From: Paenibacillus sp. 19GGS1-52
GTDB lineage: Bacteria; Bacillota; Bacilli; Paenibacillales; Paenibacillaceae
Direction: 5' to 3'
NCBI RefSeq assembly: GCF_022369515.1
Contig: NZ_CP059724.1
Coordinates: 2,170,001 to 2,234,000, forward strand
DNA: 64,000 bases
Of the stretch, positions 25,188 to 33,108 are shown piece by piece. Under the pieces are notes generated by a model that saw only the letters and a program-made list of their open reading frames with translations, had not been told where the DNA came from and did no database searches. Every line of letters begins with the position of its first letter. Within the stretch, counting starts at the first letter, position 1. A program made the position numbers and the translations under genes.

Positions 25188-25907
25188 TTAAATGCGGCAA
25201 ATTTCGTTCGGACACAATTCGCAGTGGCAAATATCTTGAAGCATGCCTAAGTCCTTGATCACAATCATGCCATTCTCGTACTCTACAGCGTCCTTCTTAC
25301 GCAGATCGCTTAGCATCCGGTTGACACTTTCACGGGTTGCACCGATCATATTGGACAGGTCTGTATGCGTGATTTTTTTGTTGATCAGAATGTTCTCGCC
25401 GCTTCTCTCACCATAGGTGTTGCCCAGACGAATCAGCGTAGAGCAGAGAGCGCCCGGTTTGCCGTACATCATCAAATCACGGAATTTCGTCTGCGTGAGA
25501 CGGTGGTGAATACCCATCCATTTCATAAAGTCGATGGCAAAATCGCAATGCTGGCAGATGAGAATCTCCAGATCCTTCTGCTCAATAACGCCAACTTCAC
25601 TTTCTTCAATGACCTCAGCTGTGAAGCTGTGCTTTGTGCTGAAGAACGGGTCAGCTTGGCCCACCATGTCGCCGGCCTGATACATATAAAGAATCAATTC
25701 CTTGCCTTCGTCTGTTGATTTGGTTAACTTCACACGTCCACGTTTGATATAAAACAATTTATCCGAGTAGTCGCCTTCCCAGAACAGGTGTGATCCTTCA
25801 GGGATCATGCGCTCTTTCATTGTGACTAGAAGTCTGTTAAAATTTTGTTCGGAGAAACAGTTTGTATTCCCGCGGGCTTCGATAACATTATAATGTTCTT
25901 TTATCAT
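25188..25907 (-). CDS. fnr: Fnr, anaerobic iron-sulfur regulator of Bacillus type
   Basis: CRP-family oxygen-sensing activator. Sensor domain residues about 30-140 (IPEGSHLFWEGDYSDKLFYI), dimer helix, and a CRP-type HTH (THTDLSNMIGATRESVNRML) near 185-205. The C-terminus carries CHCELCPNEIC, the cysteine cluster that in Bacillus Fnr binds [4Fe-4S], unlike the N-terminal cluster of E. coli FNR. The ATG three codons into the longest frame (25907) has AAAGGGG about 9 bp upstream; the first ATG (25916) touches it, so the shorter start is better. The boxes before nirB, adhE and pflB are its likely targets. A minus-strand TATAAT at 25956-25961 is a likely minus-10. Confidence 0.93.
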   Translation of the reverse strand: MIKEHYNVIEARGNTNCFSEQNFNRLLVTMKERMIPEGSHLFWEGDYSDKLFYIKRGRVKLTKSTDEGKELILYMYQAGDMVGQADPFFSTKHSFTAEVIEESEVGVIEQKDLEILICQHCDFAIDFMKWMGIHHRLTQTKFRDLMMYGKPGALCSTLIRLGNTYGERSGENILINKKITHTDLSNMIGATRESVNRMLSDLRKKDAVEYENGMIVIKDLGMLQDICHCELCPNEICRI

Positions 25908-26020
25908 AATCGACATCCCCTTTATTCCCTCAGTTTTTCAGTAAATTTTAAATTAATTATACCTTGAAATTCCTCTTTATGGTTAAGAAATTTCACGGAA
26001 AAGTGTCGAATTTTTTACAT

Positions 26021-26036
26021 TGTGATTAATTTCACT
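26021..26036 (+). promoter_or_regulatory. FNR-type box between fnr and the GH65 genes
   Basis: TGTGA-TTAATT-TCACT, one mismatch from the consensus. It could serve fnr (about 70 bp from its minus-10) or a plus-strand transcript (43 bp from TAAAAT at 26069-26074). Neither spacing is the -42 arrangement seen at nirB and adhE. Confidence 0.65.
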
Positions 26037-26080
26037 TCAAAGGTGTGAGATTTAATATGCTTTTCCTCTAAAATAGCGTG

Positions 26081-26156
26081 AAATAGAGTAATTTTCAGTT
26101 ATTTAAGCATTCGTAATCCATTATGAACAAATAATGGATTGCGAATGCTTTTTTGT
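26081..26156 (+). ncRNA. Candidate short RNA beside fnr
   Basis: A plus-strand unit with no gene: FNR-type box 26021-26036, TAAAAT minus-10-like element 26069-26074, then 25 bases before a very strong terminator hairpin. A transcript from about 26081 would be about 75 nt and mostly hairpin. It could be an Fnr-dependent small RNA, or an attenuator in the leader of the GH65 genes. The minus-35 is poor, and no transcription evidence exists here. Confidence 0.35.
26105..26156 (+). terminator. Strong terminator hairpin in the fnr upstream region
   Basis: AAGCATTCG(T)AATCCATT pairs with AATGGATT(G)CGAATGCTT around ten loop bases, followed by TTTTG. It is oriented for plus-strand transcription although no plus-strand gene precedes it. 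Between it and 26352 I see only a TATAAA near 26214 and a normal ribosome binding site. Confidence 0.8.
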
Positions 26157-26351
26157 ATAACCAGACAGAAATGAAGGTAATTTTCGTGAACTGCCGAAAT
26201 TTCCAACTCCGTATAAATACACACAACTCCATTACAGCCGGACATTGGCGACCCTAGGCCAGAGGGATATCCTAGAGATTGAGCGTTTAATCGTTTCCTG
26301 CTGCAACTGGGAAATGGGCAGGGCAAACTCAGGCGAAGGAGAAATCATAAT

Positions 26352-28658
26352 ATGGCTAAGGTAGCGGACAAATATTTAAAGGTCGATCCATGGGCAATCA
26401 TTGAAGAGGGCTTTGATCCAGAGCGGAATCGGACCTCTGAATCCATTTTTTCATTAGGAAATGAGTACATGGGTGTGCGAGGATATGCTGAAGAAGGCTA
26501 CAGTGGAGATTCCTTGCTGGGTAGCTATTTCAATGGATTAAATGAACAACTTGAGATTGGCAATCATTATAAAGGCATTATTCGCTCCCTGCGCTATATG
26601 GTAAATGCAGTCGATTGGCTCTACACCCGCATTACTGTGGATGGAGAACAGCTTGATCTGGCGAAGTGCAGGATATCAGACTATTCCCGCAGATTGGATT
26701 TTCGCAGTGGAACCTATCGGCGCGAGTTCGTATGGCATCTGGAGAATGGTAAGAACCTGAAAGTTATCTTCACGCGCCTGGTCAGCATGACCCTCTCCCA
26801 CTTGGGACTGCAGCAGGTGGCCTTTCAGCCCCTTAATTTCTCGGGAAGTGTAGAGGTATGTACCGGACTTGATTTTGGCATCATTCATGAGGAACGCGGC
26901 GAGAATATGTGGAACAGCCTCCGCAGCGCTGAGGAAGGAGCAATAACTGCCATTATGGCCAGTACGGTTCATACCGGCAATAAGCTGTATTCCGGCTTTG
27001 CACTGCAATCCCCGCAGTCGCTCCAGACTACCCGCATTGAGCGGGATAAATTTATCGGGCAGAGCTTCAGCTTAAAGCTGTCGCAGGCAGAGACAACCTA
27101 TTATACGAAGTTTGTGGTCAACTGTGCTGACAGCGATTCTACCCGGACTGCTGATGAGTTGTGGAATGAAGGAATGGGACTTGCTGCAGCTGCTGGTCAG
27201 TTGGACGAGACTGCGCTGCTTGCAGAACAGGCCGCCTACTGGAGCGGAATCTGGGAGACAAGCGATATCAACATAGAGGGAGATCCCGAGAACCAGCAGG
27301 GTATTCGTTTTTGCATCTTCCAGCTTTATCAGACCTATCACGGTGATCATCCAGGCTTCAATATTGGGGCCAAAGGGTTGACGGGTGAAGCCTATCGTGG
27401 CCTGGCATTCTGGGATACGGAATCCTATTGTCTTCCCTTCTATATGTTTAACAATCCCAAGGCAGCGCGCAGCCTGCTGGAATTTAGATATAAGACACTA
27501 GCTGAAGCTATAGAGCGTGCCAAAGATGTAGATTGTGAAGGAGCCTGTTATCCGATCGCTACTATTGATGGAACGGAAAGCTGTGATCTGTGGCAGCATT
27601 CCAATCTACAGTTGCATGTCGGCACAGCGATTTCCTACGGAATTTGGCATTATGTCAAAAATACCGGTGATCAAGCCTTCCTGCACAGCAAAGGTGCAGA
27701 AATGTTGATCCAGATCAGCCGTTTCTATGCCACCCGTGGACAATGGGGACAGCGGAGCGGGGAGTACGGTTATTTTGGCGTAATGGGTCCTGACGAGTTC
27801 CAACTGATGGTTAATAACAACTGTTATATCAATCTGATGGCCCAAAAATCATTTGAATACACGCTGGATACCCTCCGGGTGATGAAAGAGCAAGCTCCGG
27901 CTGAATATGCCGAGGTTGTTGCCCGAACAACATTGCGTGAAGAAGAACTAGGGGATTGGAGTTCCAAAGCGTTGCATATGCGGATTCCGCTTGACGAGAT
28001 CAGCGGTGTGTACGAGGAGCATGATGGATTTTTTGATATGCCACATCTTGATATTCATTCTATTCCCGTGACCGACTTTCCACTCTACTCGAACTGGTCT
28101 TACGATCGCCTGTATCGTTATGACATGATTAAACAGCCGGATGTGCTGATGTTTATGTTCTTATACAGTGGGCAATTCTCCAAGGAAGCCAAAATTGCCA
28201 ATTATGAATATTACGAGCCAAGATGCATTCATGAGTCATCCCTTTCGCCGTCCATTCACTCTATTCTCGCCAGCGAAATTGGCAAGCATGAGGAGGCATA
28301 CAATTTCTTCGAGTTCGCAACACGTCTTGATCTGGATAACTATAACCGCAATACCCGCGAGGGTCTGCATACTACTTCCATTGCGGCAGCCTGGATGAAT
28401 ATAGTGTACGGCTTTGGAGGGATGCGCTCGGACGGAGAACGGTTATCCTTCCAGCCCACGTTGCCGGAGCGGTGGAGCTCTTACAGCTTTCAGGTAATGT
28501 ACGAAGATGTTTTGCTCCGTATTGTTGTTGATCAAACGACAGTGAAGCTTAGTGCAATTAGTGGTGGGAGTGCCGAAGTAATTGTCTATGGGCAGCAGAT
28601 TAAGGTGGATGCCTCCGGTACGGCGCTTCCGCTGGGCGAAGGGATGTTGGCAGGTTGA
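26352..28658 (+). CDS. GH65 disaccharide phosphorylase 1
   Basis: Family 65 glycoside phosphorylase, 768 residues, which cleaves an alpha-glucoside with phosphate to give beta-glucose-1-phosphate plus the acceptor sugar. The N-terminal beta-sandwich starts with SESIFSLGNEYMGVRGYAEE. The (alpha/alpha)6 barrel contains GLAFWDTESYCLPF and the catalytic-acid segment GVMGPDEFQLMVNNN, with Glu482 as acid. Phosphate-loop-like HESSLSPSIHS lies near residue 630. The N-terminus resembles maltose phosphorylase, while MGPDEF differs from the TGPDEY/TGPNEY type; the acceptor is therefore left open. GAAGGAG precedes the ATG. It overlaps the next phosphorylase by 4 bp. No signal peptide, so it acts on imported sugar. 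Confidence 0.88.
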   Translation: MAKVADKYLKVDPWAIIEEGFDPERNRTSESIFSLGNEYMGVRGYAEEGYSGDSLLGSYFNGLNEQLEIGNHYKGIIRSLRYMVNAVDWLYTRITVDGEQLDLAKCRISDYSRRLDFRSGTYRREFVWHLENGKNLKVIFTRLVSMTLSHLGLQQVAFQPLNFSGSVEVCTGLDFGIIHEERGENMWNSLRSAEEGAITAIMASTVHTGNKLYSGFALQSPQSLQTTRIERDKFIGQSFSLKLSQAETTYYTKFVVNCADSDSTRTADELWNEGMGLAAAAGQLDETALLAEQAAYWSGIWETSDINIEGDPENQQGIRFCIFQLYQTYHGDHPGFNIGAKGLTGEAYRGLAFWDTESYCLPFYMFNNPKAARSLLEFRYKTLAEAIERAKDVDCEGACYPIATIDGTESCDLWQHSNLQLHVGTAISYGIWHYVKNTGDQAFLHSKGAEMLIQISRFYATRGQWGQRSGEYGYFGVMGPDEFQLMVNNNCYINLMAQKSFEYTLDTLRVMKEQAPAEYAEVVARTTLREEELGDWSSKALHMRIPLDEISGVYEEHDGFFDMPHLDIHSIPVTDFPLYSNWSYDRLYRYDMIKQPDVLMFMFLYSGQFSKEAKIANYEYYEPRCIHESSLSPSIHSILASEIGKHEEAYNFFEFATRLDLDNYNRNTREGLHTTSIAAAWMNIVYGFGGMRSDGERLSFQPTLPERWSSYSFQVMYEDVLLRIVVDQTTVKLSAISGGSAEVIVYGQQIKVDASGTALPLGEGMLAG

Positions 28659-30946
28659 ACTGGATCGTTAAAGAGCAGCATTTTGACAAGAATCTGGTGA
28701 CGACTAACGGGAACAAATATATGATCGGCAATGGCTACCTGGGATATCGCGGTACGCTGGAGGAGTTTAGCAAGGAACAGCTTGTTGCGGTTACACTGGC
28801 CGGTCTGTATGACAAGGCTGGCGACAAGTGGCGTGAGCCTGTGAATGGCCCAAATGGTCTGTATACTTCAATAGCCTGTGACGGTGAGGCTCTTACAGTG
28901 CTGAACTCTAAAGTGGAGAGCCATGTACAGGAGCTTGATATCCGCAGCGCGGTCCACTTCCGGGAGACCGTGTACAACTTGCCTGAAGGGGGGACATTGA
29001 CCTTTAGCGCAGAGCGTTTTGCAAGTCTGGCTCATCAACATCTGCTGGTAAGCATGCTGAATATTCACAGTACGCGTGACTGCCGGATTGTTATCGAGAC
29101 GGGGATAGACGGCAAGGTATGGGATATTAATGGGCCTCATCTCTATGAGCTGCAGGAGCAGTTGGAGAATGATGTACTGATTACATCTGCAATGACAGGA
29201 GAATTGAAAATCCCGGTCGTTGTGGCCGAACAAACAGTGTTCAGCTTTGGAGAGCAGCAAATCGACGAAGGTAAAGCTTTACGGCGAATTTCTGTTGATG
29301 TCCGGGCAGGAGAGACCTATGAGTGGTTTAAGTATGTCGCGGTATATACAGGCCTGGATGAGCTAACTGCCGGAGGGACCCCGCTTGAGGCGGCGGTGCA
29401 TGACGTCCACACCGCTCATGAGCAGGGCTATGCAGTGCTGTTGAATATTCATCGTCAGCTGTGGGAGGACAGATGGTCCCACAGTGATGTGATTATCGAA
29501 GGCGATGAAGAAGCACAGTTTGCTCTAAGATACAGTATTTATCAGCTGCTGATTATTGCCCCGACCGAATCGGAGAAGGTGTCAATCCCAGCCCGGGGAT
29601 TATCGGGTCAAGTGTATAAAGGCGCAGTGTTCTGGGATACTGAAATGTTCATGCTGCCTTTTTTCCTGCATAGTGATCCGGGTATTGCTCGTAATCTGAT
29701 GATGTACCGTATTCATACGCTGGACGGGGCGCGGCGCAAAGCGGTGGAATATGGTTTCCTGGGTGCTTTTTATGCCTGGGAAAGCCAGGACACAGGAGAT
29801 GATGCCTGTACCTTATTTAATGTGAATGATGTGTTCACCGGCCGGCCAATGCGCACCTTTTTTCGTGATAAGCAAGTTCATATTAGTGCAGATGTTGTGC
29901 ATGGGATTTGGCAATATGTACAATTTACCGGGGATGATACGCTGTTGATTGATGGAGGGGCCGAGGTTGTCTGGGAATGCGCTCGTTTCTTCTATTCTTA
30001 TGCCTATTACAATTCGGTAAAAGAGCGCTACGAAATTCTAGATGTCACCGGTCCGGATGAATATCATGAGCGCGTGAACAATAATGCTTTTACCAATGCC
30101 TTAGTCAAGGAGACACTAGAAATTGCGCTGCGGATTGCAGAGCTGTTGAAAGAGAACTATCCGGAAGCCTACCGGGGTTTATCTGCACAGTTCAGTGCTG
30201 GACCCTATCTGGCAGAATTCGAAGCCATGCTGGACAGCTTTTATGTTCAGCAACCTGATCCTGCAAGTCTCATCATTGAACAATTCGACCGTTATCACAA
30301 GCTGGAGGAGGTAACACTGGCTGAGCTGAAATCGCGAGTGATTAACAAGCATGAGTATTGGGGCGGCGGCAACGGGCTGGCAACCACAACCACGATTCTG
30401 AAGCAGGCGGATGTTGTCTTGATGCTCAACCTGTTTAAGCATTCCTTCACTAAAGCTGTGAAAAAAGCGAACTGGGAATTCTACGAACCACGTACGGAGC
30501 ATGGGTCCAGCCTCAGTCCGTGCATCTATGCGCTGGTCGCTGCTGATATCGGTTCTCCCGATTGGGGCTATCCTTATTTTATGCGGACTGCAACCGTTGA
30601 TTTGACCGGAGAGTCGAAGCAATATGTAGGTGACCTCTATATTGGCGGAACCCATCCTGCCGCGAACGGTGGTGCCTGGATGGCTGCGGTACTAGGCTTC
30701 GCGGGACTTTATTTTGACGGTGAGATCGTCCATATCAATCCTTCATTGCCCAAACCATGGCAATCTGTGGAACTGCCAGTTGTTCTGCGGGGCGGAAGCT
30801 TCAGGCTGCATATCAGCCGCGATGAAGTAACGGTATCAGCCTCCGCCAGCAACCGCGAAGAATTAGCCTTCGCAATACAAGGTGGGCAGCACGAGCCCTG
30901 CTACCCAGGTGCGCAGCTGCGGCTTCGTTTGGAAGCGGCTATATAA
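28655..30946 (+). CDS. GH65 disaccharide phosphorylase 2
   Basis: Second family 65 phosphorylase, 763 residues, starting at TTG within the stop of the first (TTGA overlap), so translation is probably coupled. N-terminal NKYMIGNGYLGYRGTLEE, barrel motif GAVFWDTEMFMLPF, catalytic segment DVTGPDEYHERVNNN with Glu469, and HGSSLSPCIYA. This resembles kojibiose/nigerose-type phosphorylases more than the first copy does. The two proteins are clearly diverged, so they may use different linkages or act in sequence on one oligosaccharide. The beta-phosphoglucomutase downstream supplies the next step. Confidence 0.88.
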   Translation: MNWIVKEQHFDKNLVTTNGNKYMIGNGYLGYRGTLEEFSKEQLVAVTLAGLYDKAGDKWREPVNGPNGLYTSIACDGEALTVLNSKVESHVQELDIRSAVHFRETVYNLPEGGTLTFSAERFASLAHQHLLVSMLNIHSTRDCRIVIETGIDGKVWDINGPHLYELQEQLENDVLITSAMTGELKIPVVVAEQTVFSFGEQQIDEGKALRRISVDVRAGETYEWFKYVAVYTGLDELTAGGTPLEAAVHDVHTAHEQGYAVLLNIHRQLWEDRWSHSDVIIEGDEEAQFALRYSIYQLLIIAPTESEKVSIPARGLSGQVYKGAVFWDTEMFMLPFFLHSDPGIARNLMMYRIHTLDGARRKAVEYGFLGAFYAWESQDTGDDACTLFNVNDVFTGRPMRTFFRDKQVHISADVVHGIWQYVQFTGDDTLLIDGGAEVVWECARFFYSYAYYNSVKERYEILDVTGPDEYHERVNNNAFTNALVKETLEIALRIAELLKENYPEAYRGLSAQFSAGPYLAEFEAMLDSFYVQQPDPASLIIEQFDRYHKLEEVTLAELKSRVINKHEYWGGGNGLATTTTILKQADVVLMLNLFKHSFTKAVKKANWEFYEPRTEHGSSLSPCIYALVAADIGSPDWGYPYFMRTATVDLTGESKQYVGDLYIGGTHPAANGGAWMAAVLGFAGLYFDGEIVHINPSLPKPWQSVELPVVLRGGSFRLHISRDEVTVSASASNREELAFAIQGGQHEPCYPGAQLRLRLEAAI

Positions 30947-30992
30947 GATGAACTAAACAACAAAAGAAAAAGGCAGAAGTAACGGAGGGGAA

Positions 30993-31106
30993 TTTTGGAA
31001 CTGTAGGAGCGATAGCGACCGCCCACAAGCTTTCCGTAGGAAAGCTCGCATCGTAAGCATAAGCAGTCTCCGGATTTCATCCGCAAACAGCGGCCGGAAG
31101 TCCAAA
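30993..31106 (+). repeat. Dispersed structured repeat, copy 1
   Basis: About 114 bp between GH65-2 and pgmB, closely matching 32819-32961. Outer ends TTTGGAACT and AGTCCAAA can pair; inside, AGCTTTCC-GTA-GGAAAGCT makes a perfect hairpin and CGGAT/ATCCG another. No ORF. Confidence 0.8.
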
Positions 31107-31201
31107 CATTCACCGCAGTTATGATTAAAGCCGGTTTAGGGGAATCTTAGGTTCAACTTACTATTGCGCTGAATATATAAACAGAGAGGAAACGTGAGTC
31201 C

Positions 31202-31852
31202 ATGCTGCAAACTATGAAAGGCGCCATTTTTGATCTTGACGGTGTCATCGTGGATACTGCCAAATATCATTATCTTGCTTGGGCGAAGCTTGCGGATGAG
31301 CTTGGCTTTGCGTTTACAGAAGAGCATAATGAACGACTCAAGGGCGTGAGCCGGATGCGCTCACTGGATATTTTATTGGAAGTGGGTGGCCAGAATTTTT
31401 CAGATGAGGATAAGCTCACTATGGCGGACAAGAAAAATAAACTATACGTAGAGTATATCTCCACACTGAATGAATCAGAGCTGCTGCCCGGTGTAAAGGA
31501 ATATTTAATAGAACTTAGAGCTCACGGTGTGGGTATTGCGCTCGGTTCAGCCAGCAAGAATGCTGTATTCATCCTGGATAAGCTGAACATCGCAGAGCTG
31601 TTCGATGTGATAGTCGATGGCAATAAGGTGACACGCGCGAAGCCGGACCCAGAAGTATTTCTCATTGCTTGCACAGAGCTTGGTCTACAACCTGTAGACT
31701 GCGTTGTGTTCGAGGACGCCGAAGCGGGAGTGCAAGCGGCTATAGCAGCCGGAATGCAGGTAGTTGGAATTGGCAGGCCGGAAATTCTAAAGGATGCTGA
31801 TCTTGTTGTTGCAGGATTGCATGTGCTGGAGGGTCTTGATAGACTGAAATAA
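31202..31852 (+). CDS. pgmB: Beta-phosphoglucomutase
   Basis: Converts beta-glucose-1-phosphate, the product of GH65 phosphorolysis, to glucose-6-phosphate via beta-glucose-1,6-bisphosphate. HAD superfamily with the nucleophile/acid motif FDLDGVIVDTAKYH (Asp at about 12 and 14), cap-domain KGVSRMRSLDILL, the Ser motif GSASKN, and VFEDAEAGVQAA with the metal-binding Asp. The 216 residues match the family. It follows the two phosphorylases with a repeat element in between. A GAGGAAAC lies 9 bp before the ATG at 31202; an ATG four codons later is also possible. Confidence 0.93.
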   Translation: MLQTMKGAIFDLDGVIVDTAKYHYLAWAKLADELGFAFTEEHNERLKGVSRMRSLDILLEVGGQNFSDEDKLTMADKKNKLYVEYISTLNESELLPGVKEYLIELRAHGVGIALGSASKNAVFILDKLNIAELFDVIVDGNKVTRAKPDPEVFLIACTELGLQPVDCVVFEDAEAGVQAAIAAGMQVVGIGRPEILKDADLVVAGLHVLEGLDRLK

Positions 31853-31909
31853 CCGGAGGAATATTTTCCAGCGGATTAATTTATCTATTATAGAAGGAAA
31901 GCATGAGGG

Positions 31910-32713
31910 ATGATGATGGAAACGACATTATTATGGCCGGAGGGTGCTCCAGGAGCAACGGGCACTAGTACCGAGGATAGTCCGGCAATTACTTCTTATT
32001 TAGTAGAAGGAGAAGGCAATGCTGCAATCGTGATCTGTCCAGGTGGCGGGTACGGTATGCGGGCGGATCATGAAGGAGGGCCAATTGCGGAGTGGCTGAA
32101 CAGTCTGGGGATATCGGCATTTGTACTGCGTTACCGGGTGGCACCCTACCAATATCCAAGAGCTCTCCAAGACGCACAAAGAGCGATTCGAACCGTTCGT
32201 CTGCATGCAGAAGATTACGGGATTGATCCAGCAAGAGTAGGAATTCTTGGTTTCTCGGCGGGAGGACATTTGGCTTCTAACGCGGGTGTACTGTTCGATA
32301 AGGGGGATGTGGAGGCAGTCGAACCTGTGGAACAACTTTCCAGCCGCCCGGACCTACTGATCCTGTGCTATCCGGTCATCTCGTTGGATGATCCGTATGT
32401 GCATCAAGGGTCAAAAGAAAACCTGCTTGGTGTCCACCCAGATAAGGATTTGGTGACAAAATTGAGCAGCGAGCTTCAAGTCAGCGCAGAAACTCCGCCG
32501 ACCTTCCTCTGGCATACCTCGGATGACGAGGCAGTGCCAGTCGAGAATAGTTTACTCTTCGCCGCTGCGCTCCGGCGTCATGAAATCCCATTCGACCTTC
32601 ACGTCTATGCGCATGGCATACACGGACTGGGCATGGCCGATGAAGAACCCCATACCAAAGGCTGGACGGATGCTTGCGCGTCGTGGCTCCGCTTGAACGG
32701 CTACACTAAATAA
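31910..32713 (+). CDS. Alpha/beta-hydrolase esterase (acetyl-xylan-esterase-like)
   Basis: Serine hydrolase of about 267 residues, similar to BD-FAE/AXE-type carbohydrate esterases. The oxyanion motif is ICPGGGYGMRADHEG, the nucleophile elbow GFSAGGHLA, the Asp in HTSDDEAVPVENS, and the His in HGIHGLGMA: a complete triad. No signal peptide, so it is cytoplasmic and probably removes acetyl or acyl groups from imported sugars. It ends the GH65-pgmB group, 57 bp after pgmB, and is followed by a terminator. Three ATG codons in a row (31910, 31913, 31916) make the exact start uncertain. Confidence 0.82.
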   Translation: MMMETTLLWPEGAPGATGTSTEDSPAITSYLVEGEGNAAIVICPGGGYGMRADHEGGPIAEWLNSLGISAFVLRYRVAPYQYPRALQDAQRAIRTVRLHAEDYGIDPARVGILGFSAGGHLASNAGVLFDKGDVEAVEPVEQLSSRPDLLILCYPVISLDDPYVHQGSKENLLGVHPDKDLVTKLSSELQVSAETPPTFLWHTSDDEAVPVENSLLFAAALRRHEIPFDLHVYAHGIHGLGMADEEPHTKGWTDACASWLRLNGYTK

Positions 32714-32730
32714 GAACTGTAGATTTCTTT

Positions 32731-32776
32731 AAAAGGACTGGAGACGCTCTTTATTGGCGCTCCAGTCCTTTCTTTG
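32731..32776 (+). terminator. Terminator of the GH65-pgmB-esterase unit
   Basis: AAAGGACTGGAG(AC)GC pairs with GGCGCTCCAGTCCTTT, then CTTTG. Long stem, modest T-run. Confidence 0.8.
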
Positions 32777-32818
32777 TTTGCAGTTTTTTAGTGAGGGCAG
32801 AAAGTCATGGAGAGGAAA

Positions 32819-32961
32819 TTTGGAACTGGAGGAGCGGTAGCGTCCGCCTGAAAGCTTTCCGTAGGAAAGCTCGCATCGAAAGCATAGGCTGTCTCCGGAT
32901 TTTATCCGCTAAGAGCGGTTAAATCAGAAAAATCTGGAGACTACAGCGGCCGGAAGTCCAA
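32819..32961 (+). repeat. Dispersed structured repeat, copy 2
   Basis: Second copy of the element at 30993-31106, about 143 bp because of an extra inner stretch of about 25-30 bp (TTAAATCAGAAAAATCTGG, itself a small inverted repeat). The same outer pairing TTTGGAACT/AGTCCAAA and the same AGCTTTCC/GGAAAGCT hairpin are kept. The rest of 32777-33058 shows no gene. Confidence 0.8.
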
Positions 32962-33058
32962 AGTTTTCTTGTAATGACACTTTGATGACCTCACTAACTT
33001 ACCTGCCCACAAACAAAACTGCATACAAATAACCATAATAAACTTTAAAATAAACATA

Positions 33059-33087
33059 TGTAAGCGGTTATCATTTTGATATATTAT
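33059..33087 (+). promoter_or_regulatory. cre-like site and promoter of the YesM-like kinase
   Basis: TGTAAGCGGTTATCA at 33059-33073 matches the CcpA cre consensus except for one extra base, and it lies just upstream of TATTAT (33082-33087), where CcpA binding would block transcription. Confidence 0.45.
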
Positions 33088-33108
33088 TGAAGCCGGAGGT
33101 GTATACAG

